A stretch of DNA of 64,000 nucleotides from Lysinibacillus odysseyi 34hs-1 = NBRC 100172. GTDB taxonomy: Bacteria; Bacillota; Bacilli; Bacillales_A; Planococcaceae. Numbering within the stretch: the first letter of the stretch is position 1; each line of letters starts with the position of its first letter. Location of the stretch: positions 1-64,000 of the forward strand of contig NZ_BCVX01000011.1 in NCBI RefSeq assembly GCF_001591965.1, in the 5' to 3' direction. Shown here piece by piece: positions 58,815-64,000 of the stretch. Position numbers and translations under genes: made by a program. A model generated the notes under the pieces. The model was not told the origin of the DNA. It made no database searches and saw only the letters and a list, made by a program, of their open reading frames with translations.

Positions 58815-59798
58815 ATGAAAATTTTAGAAGCAATCAGCACGATAGCCGGAAAATACTTTGCCGTATGGGTCATCTGTATAGCTGTTATTGCCTTCCTAGC
58901 GCCGGATGTCTTCTTGCCATTCGGGGGATATATTACGATTTTGCTAGGTGTTGTGATGTTTGGTATGGGACTGACATTAAAAGCCGTAGATTTCAAACTT
59001 ATTTTAACGAATCCGATGCCCGTTATTATTGGAGTATGTGCCCAGTACATTATCATGCCGCTATCTGCCTTTTTAATCGCTTTTGTATTGAACCTGCCAG
59101 CAGAATTAGCTGCCGGGCTAGTCCTTCTTGGTTCAGTCCCTGGGGGTACTGCTTCAAACGTTATGGTGTATCTGGCTAAGGGGAATGTACCGTTATCCAT
59201 CACGATGACATCTTTTTCGACATTATTGGCTCCTATTGCAACGCCATTAATACTGCTGTTACTTGCCGGTAAATGGATGCCGGTAGATCCAGTGGCGATG
59301 TTTACTTCCATTATTCAAGTCATCATATTCCCGATCATTCTAGGTATTGTCATAAGGAAGTTTGCCCCTGAAATCGTAGAAAAAAGCATGAATGTCATCC
59401 CGCTTATCTCGGTAGTTGCTATTATGGTTATTGTATCAGCTGTTGTTGCGGGTAACGTCGACAGTATTACTTCAGCTGGAGCGATTGTTTTTATAGCTGT
59501 AGTACTCCATAATGCATTCGGATTGCTATTTGGCTATTTAACAGCTCTTGTGTTAGGGCTGAATGAAAGTAATCGGAGAGCTATTTCTATTGAAGTGGGT
59601 ATGCAAAATTCAGGTCTGGGTGTAGCGCTGGCCACTGCCCATTTTGGTCCACTTGCTGCATTACCTAGTGTTCTTGGCGCTGTCTGGCATAATATTTCCG
59701 GTCCTATTCTTGCCACTTATTGGTCGAAAAAACCGGAACATGAAGAAAAACAGCTGAACGAACAGATACAAGAAAGCAGCAGCGGTACTCATATTTAA
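58815..59798 (+). CDS. BASS-family (bile acid:sodium symporter-like) transporter
   Basis: Membrane protein of 327 residues with about nine to ten membrane segments. The paired motifs GSVPGGTASNVMVYLAKG and EVGMQNSGLGVALATAHFGP match YocS/PanS-type BASS transporters. Neighbourhood with a 2-hydroxyacid oxidase suggests import of lactate, glycolate or a related acid; plant BASS6 transports glycolate. AGGGGTGG precedes the ATG. The charged C-terminal tail is cytoplasmic. A perfect terminator lies downstream. Confidence 0.88.
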   Translation: MKILEAISTIAGKYFAVWVICIAVIAFLAPDVFLPFGGYITILLGVVMFGMGLTLKAVDFKLILTNPMPVIIGVCAQYIIMPLSAFLIAFVLNLPAELAAGLVLLGSVPGGTASNVMVYLAKGNVPLSITMTSFSTLLAPIATPLILLLLAGKWMPVDPVAMFTSIIQVIIFPIILGIVIRKFAPEIVEKSMNVIPLISVVAIMVIVSAVVAGNVDSITSAGAIVFIAVVLHNAFGLLFGYLTALVLGLNESNRRAISIEVGMQNSGLGVALATAHFGPLAALPSVLGAVWHNISGPILATYWSKKPEHEEKQLNEQIQESSSGTHI

Positions 59799-59904
59799 AA
59801 GGAAGAAAAGATGAAAGTGCCTGCTGACACCTACCCTTTACGCTATGTAAAAACTTGTGTGTTCAATCTTTGCAGAAATTTAAAGAAAGAGTTATAATTT
59901 TTAT

Positions 59905-59953
59905 ACCTCGTAAATGTTAGTTGAAAAACTGACGTTTATGAGGTGTTTTTTAT
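59905..59953 (+). terminator. Terminator of the oxidase-transporter operon
   Basis: An 18-pair stem with three G-T pairs from 59905 to 59944 around a GAAA loop, followed by GTTTTTT. The surrounding 59799-60150 holds otherwise only the upstream region of ltaS. Confidence 0.88.
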
Positions 59954-60150
59954 GGAAATACTTACAATGGCAGGTAACTTTGTTAATTGCCTTTTCACGT
60001 GTTTAATAACTTGACAGAAAGCGTGATTAGGAATAGTATAACCTAGTTGCGTAAAAAGTTATCACGAAATAATACTTTTCTAACTTTACTATTTATAATC
60101 TCACTTCATATAAATCTAATTTTTATGCAAATAAAGGGTAGGTGCAAAAA

Positions 60151-62106
60151 ATGAAAAGTGTAGTAAGTAAAAAAGATGGCTTATTCAAAAATTTCTTTTG
60201 GATATACGTATTAGCTGTTTTGATGTTATGGATGAAAACATACATTACTCAAACAACACAGTTTGAGCTTGGTGTAGAAGGATTTCTTCAGCAATTTCTT
60301 TTATTATTAAACCCATTAGGTTCAGCTATGCTGTTTCTAGGGCTTTCATTTTTATTTAAAGGAAAAAGAAAATATACATCGCTGGTGGTAGTTTACACCC
60401 TTATGTCTATTCTCTTGTATGCGAATGTTGTTTATTACCGATTCTTTAGTGATTTCATTACTTTGCCTACTATTTTCCAAACGCAGAACTTTGGAGATTT
60501 AGGTGGTAGTGTTCTTTCTTTATTGAAACCTTATGATATTTTGTTCTTTGTGGATGTATTTGTAGTCATTTACATGAGATTTTCCAAAAGGGTTCCAAAA
60601 GATACAAGAGGATTTGGGTACAAAAATGCAATGGCTGTCATTGCTTTTGCATTAGCATTATCGATTGTCAATTTAGGACTGGCTGAATCTAACCGTCCTC
60701 AATTATTAACACGTGGATTTGACCGTAACTATATCGTGAAGTATCTGGGAATGTATAACTATACGATTTACGACTCAGTTGAAACAATGAAAACGTCATC
60801 TCAAAGAGCTTTGGCAGATAGCAATGACATTACAGAAGTGATCAACTATACAAAGTCGAACTATGCTAAACCTAATCCAGAGTATTTTGGTGCAGCTAAA
60901 GGAATGAACGTCGTCTATTTACATTTAGAATCGTTCCAAAGCTTCCTGATTAACTATAAATTAAACGGCGAAGAAGTTACACCATTTTTAAACTCGTTGG
61001 CAAAAGATTCGAATACATTGTATTTTGATAATTTCTTCCATCAAACAGCCCAAGGGAAAACATCTGATGCAGAATTTATGCTTGAAAATTCTTTATTCGG
61101 TTTACCACAGGGCTCTGCCTATATTACAAAAGGGCAAAATAAATATCAGGCAGCTCCTGCTATCTTAAAAAATGAAGGATATACATCTGCTGTGTTCCAC
61201 GGGAATGAAGGCAGCTTCTGGAACCGGAATGTGATTTATAAATCATTCGGCTATGATCATTTCTTTGATGCTGATTATTACGATACTACTTCTGAAGAAA
61301 ACATGGCTGAATATGGTTTGCTGGATAAACCGTTCTTTGAACAATCAGCCGATCTTTTAAATTCTTTACCGCAGCCTTTCTATACGAAGCTGATTACGGT
61401 TGGGAACCACTATCCATATAAATTGGATCAGAATTTAGCAACGATCGGTAAATCAAGTACTGGTGATTCGAGTGTCGATAGTTATTTCCAAACGGCACGT
61501 TATGCAGATGAAGCGATTGAACAATTCTTTAACCAACTAAAAGAAGCAGGTCTATATGATAATACGATGATCGTCCTTTATGGAGACCACTATGGTATTT
61601 CAGAAAATCATAATAAAGCAATGGCACAGGTCATTGGAAAAGAAATCACGCCATATGAAAGTGCTAATTTGCAGCGTGTACCATTATTTATCCATGTACC
61701 AGGCATGAAAGGCGGAGCGAACCATACTTATGGCGGCCAAATAGACCTTCTGCCAACTGTACTACATTTGCTGGGCGTTGATTCGCAAAAATTTGTCCAA
61801 TTCGGTTCAGATTTATTGTCAGAAGACCATAATGAAGTTGTTCCATTTAGAAACGGCGACTTTGTCGGCCCTTCAATCTATTCAATTAACGAAAAGTTTT
61901 ATGATAATACAACAGGTTTACCGCTAGATGATAGTCAATTAGAGCTAGCGAAAGAAATGAAAGATGAAGTAGATTATAAATTACAATTATCTGATAAAGT
62001 CGTTCATGGTGACTTATTGAGATTCTATACGCCAGCAGGATTTACTCCTGTTGATCCGTCTCAGTACAATTATAAAAAAGAGACAGATACAGAATCTGAT
62101 GAATAG
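60151..62106 (+). CDS. ltaS: Lipoteichoic acid synthase LtaS
   Basis: Polyglycerolphosphate LTA synthase of 651 residues. Five membrane segments in about 12-190, then a linker and an extracellular sulfatase-type catalytic domain (about 240-600). The catalytic threonine is T304 in TAQGKTSDAEF; LHLESFQSF carries the metal-binding glutamate and GDHYGIS the metal-binding Asp/His. RALADS in the linker resembles the signal-peptidase site that releases the domain of S. aureus LtaS after ALA. I start at the ATG 60151, behind AAAGGGTAGGTG; the GTG at 60142 lies within this site. DgkB (38255) recycles the diacylglycerol formed. Confidence 0.94.
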   Translation: MKSVVSKKDGLFKNFFWIYVLAVLMLWMKTYITQTTQFELGVEGFLQQFLLLLNPLGSAMLFLGLSFLFKGKRKYTSLVVVYTLMSILLYANVVYYRFFSDFITLPTIFQTQNFGDLGGSVLSLLKPYDILFFVDVFVVIYMRFSKRVPKDTRGFGYKNAMAVIAFALALSIVNLGLAESNRPQLLTRGFDRNYIVKYLGMYNYTIYDSVETMKTSSQRALADSNDITEVINYTKSNYAKPNPEYFGAAKGMNVVYLHLESFQSFLINYKLNGEEVTPFLNSLAKDSNTLYFDNFFHQTAQGKTSDAEFMLENSLFGLPQGSAYITKGQNKYQAAPAILKNEGYTSAVFHGNEGSFWNRNVIYKSFGYDHFFDADYYDTTSEENMAEYGLLDKPFFEQSADLLNSLPQPFYTKLITVGNHYPYKLDQNLATIGKSSTGDSSVDSYFQTARYADEAIEQFFNQLKEAGLYDNTMIVLYGDHYGISENHNKAMAQVIGKEITPYESANLQRVPLFIHVPGMKGGANHTYGGQIDLLPTVLHLLGVDSQKFVQFGSDLLSEDHNEVVPFRNGDFVGPSIYSINEKFYDNTTGLPLDDSQLELAKEMKDEVDYKLQLSDKVVHGDLLRFYTPAGFTPVDPSQYNYKKETDTESDE

Positions 62107-62120
62107 TTAAGAGTTATTGA

Positions 62121-62189
62121 GCAGTTCAAGAAAATGAGTTTGATATCAAGGATTTTATGATATCTTACCTTATCTTGAACTGCTTTTTT
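62121..62189 (+). terminator. Terminator of ltaS
   Basis: GCAGTTCAAG (62121-62130) pairs with CTTGAACTGC (62174-62183), with an inner TGATATC/GATATC arm, then six T. Confidence 0.88.
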
Positions 62190-62740
62190 ATATGCCCTTT
62201 TGAAGAAGAGCATATAAAGCAATCTTGCCACTGTCTCTTATGCTGTTATAGATGGTCAGCTTATTTCAAAATGCTACATTGTTTAAACTGGAGAGGTAGA
62301 TTGGGTTTAAAATATTCTAAATATTACATCTTATTGTTATACATATTTATTAATAAATAGTGTCTTTTTGGCAAAAATTGTTGAACTATGTAGAATTGTG
62401 TGAGACTATTATAGAAGTTAGGGATTTTTACTTATAATATTATAAATGGATAGGCAGTAAAGCCTTGTATTTAAGGTTTAAGAATTAATCGAAAGGTCCT
62501 GCAACCTAAACGATGATCATCTGATTATTAAATGTACAGATTAATACTTATTTAAAACCTCTGGCTATTCTATGGGAAATGGAATAGCCTTTTAGATTGG
62601 TTTTGCGATTACTGCAAATATCTTATTGAGAAGAATCATTAAGAAAGGAAGGGGAGAGGGCTGAAGTTAATGGAACAAAAGCTACACGGCAACAGCAGAT
62701 GCACGAGTATTTTACTAAGAAAGCAGGAAGGTTTATCGAT
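62190..62740 (+). promoter_or_regulatory. Region before the second chemoreceptor
   Basis: About 550 bases without a supported gene. A hairpin GGCTATTC/GAATAGCC followed by TTTT (62563-62593) looks like a terminator or attenuator in the leader of the chemoreceptor gene. I see no known riboswitch. Confidence 0.4.
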
Positions 62741-64000
62741 ATGAATAAAAAAAGATTTTCATTTAAAATAAAGGTTTTAATTTATTCTTTATTGCTATCA
62801 TTAGTACCGATCATGTTTATAGGATTTTTAGTAAATATAAAAGTCAGCGAAAAAACAGAGAAGGATTATCTTAATTTTAGTGAAAGAGAAATCAAACAGG
62901 TAGATAACGGCATTTCCATGTATTTTGACTCTATTAGGGAAAACGTGAGTTTATTAGCTACCAACCCTGCCATTTTGGATGCTGATTCTAGCATTACCTC
63001 TTATATGGAGGTAGAAGGGGAAGGTTCAATTGATATGACCCCTTCAAAGAATGGCGAGAAGGAAAGAGCAATATATGACGTATTCTCGCAATTTAGCAAG
63101 AGTCATCCGAACGCCGCTTATATTTATATGGGAACATCGGACGGAGGCTATGTTCAATATCCAGAAGGCCCGGTACCGGCTGGCTTCGATTCAAGGGATC
63201 GCCCTTGGTATACAACAGCTACTCAGGAGCCGGGGAAAGTACAATTGACAAGCGCCTATGCTGCAACAGGAATTGAAGGAATTATAGTAAGTAATGTAAC
63301 TACGATTGACAAGGGCGGAAAACAAGTAGGTGTGTTAGGACTGGATATAAGTCTGGAAGGTTTAACGGATATTATCAAGGAAATCAGTATCGGGAAAAAT
63401 GGTTACGTAATTTTAGCACAGGGCGATGGAACAATCCTTGCACATCCAAAGAACCCTGAATTGAATTTCGAATCTATTTCTGCTCTGAACATTCCACAAC
63501 TAGAGGATTTAAGTAAAGATGGGTCATTTGAAGCTACAATCGATGGAAAAGAGTATGTGTTAAACACTGTCACATCGGAAAATGAAGGATGGAAGTATAT
63601 TGCTGCCATCGAAAAGAGTGAGCTTTTAGCGACGGCAAATTCTATACGTACGAATATTTTTATCATAGGTGGAATTATTGCTGTAATAGCGATAATAGTT
63701 TCTATTTTCGTGAGTTTGGGGATAACACGGAGAATCAAAAGTATTAGTGATTTATCATTAGCTCTATCAAAAGGAGACTTAACTCAATTAGTTGAGATTA
63801 AATCGAATGATGAAATTGGTGATATGGGCAATAACTATAATATTATGGCTAATAGTTTAAAAGAAACAATCCAAAAAATCTCGTTTGAATCGCAGGCATT
63901 ATCAGCTACATCAGAGGAGCTGGCAGCATCTTCTATCGAAAACCAGAAAGCTTCTAATCAAATATCCGGGTCGATTCAAAGTGTTGCAACAGGGACAGAT
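62741..64000 (+). CDS. Methyl-accepting chemotaxis protein (cut by window end)
   Basis: The first 420 codons of a chemoreceptor that continues beyond the window. Membrane segment about 10-32 (LIYSLLLSLVPIMFIGFLV), dCache-type sensor about 35-300 with the DSRDRPWYTTA and GVLGLDISLEGL motifs of dCache_1 receptors, second membrane segment about 304-327 and HAMP about 330-380 (KGDLTQLVEIKSNDEIGDMG). The signalling domain begins at about 385. AGGAAGG lies 9 bases before the ATG. Receptors with DxRxRPWY usually bind amino acids. Confidence 0.93.
   Translation, partial: MNKKRFSFKIKVLIYSLLLSLVPIMFIGFLVNIKVSEKTEKDYLNFSEREIKQVDNGISMYFDSIRENVSLLATNPAILDADSSITSYMEVEGEGSIDMTPSKNGEKERAIYDVFSQFSKSHPNAAYIYMGTSDGGYVQYPEGPVPAGFDSRDRPWYTTATQEPGKVQLTSAYAATGIEGIIVSNVTTIDKGGKQVGVLGLDISLEGLTDIIKEISIGKNGYVILAQGDGTILAHPKNPELNFESISALNIPQLEDLSKDGSFEATIDGKEYVLNTVTSENEGWKYIAAIEKSELLATANSIRTNIFIIGGIIAVIAIIVSIFVSLGITRRIKSISDLSLALSKGDLTQLVEIKSNDEIGDMGNNYNIMANSLKETIQKISFESQALSATSEELAASSIENQKASNQISGSIQSVATGTD

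Noticed and set aside
59811-59897. A 28-codon frame (starting MKVPADTYPLRY) with AGGAAG upstream, behind the BASS transporter
   Set aside because: No family resemblance and it is very short; the good ribosome site may be chance. Worth a look only if ribosome profiling shows it.
62157-62360. Frame of 67 codons behind ltaS
   Set aside because: It begins inside the ltaS terminator and has cysteine- and aromatic-rich random-like sequence.

Overview
The window is chromosomal DNA of a moderate/low-GC Gram-positive bacterium of the order Bacillales, most likely Planococcaceae (Lysinibacillus/Solibacillus/Kurthia-like). This is inferred from the complete pur operon with PurBox and guanine-riboswitch control, the yerA-yerB-yerC-pcrB-pcrA-ligA-camS-gatCAB-dgkB-rlmCD order known from Bacillus, AGGAGG-type ribosome binding sites, LtaS, and intracellular subtilisin. 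The genus is an inference; no 16S rRNA is present.

Layout. 1-365: the end of an rRNA operon (last bases of a 5S gene, terminator) followed by a stray 3' piece of a second 5S gene with its own terminator. 739-3941: response regulator, histidine kinase and a lipoprotein in one operon. 4109-17883: yebG, then PurBoxes, promoter, guanine riboswitch with terminator/antiterminator, and purEKBCSQLFMNH. purD follows only after about 540 bases that hold a 21-base-period repeat and a candidate structured RNA ending in a terminator. 18012-31570: small membrane protein, yerA, yerB, yerC, pcrB, pcrA, ligA, camS, gatCAB. 31675-37926: thioredoxin-like protein and, on the minus strand, an oligopeptide ABC transporter (oppABCDF). 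38255-40657: dgkB and rlmCD.

40658-50733 is an accessory zone. It starts with the decayed C-terminus of a serine recombinase directly behind rlmCD, and is punctuated by four extra copies of the last ~15 codons of rlmCD (46248, 46852, 48951, 50690), each followed by a terminator or terminator-like hairpin (no terminator identified after the 48951 copy). I read this as a stack of integration scars at the rlmCD 3' end. The cargo between scars is a phage terminase fragment, SGNH hydrolase, acyltransferase, EamA pseudogene, an intracellular subtilisin plus signal-less endonuclease I pair, a truncated sigma factor, an NhaC antiporter, and a MerR regulator with a CPBP membrane protease under a 19-base-spacer promoter.

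50857-64000: ytoQ, L-aspartate dehydrogenase, a tRNA dihydrouridine synthase, two chemoreceptors (the second cut by the window end), a GntR/FCD regulator divergent from a 2-hydroxyacid oxidase and a BASS-family transporter (probably one uptake-and-oxidation unit), and lipoteichoic acid synthase.

The most notable undescribed items are the four-hairpin RNA with a shared TGGCCGGA loop upstream of purD, the rlmCD scar array, and the intracellular protease-nuclease pair.
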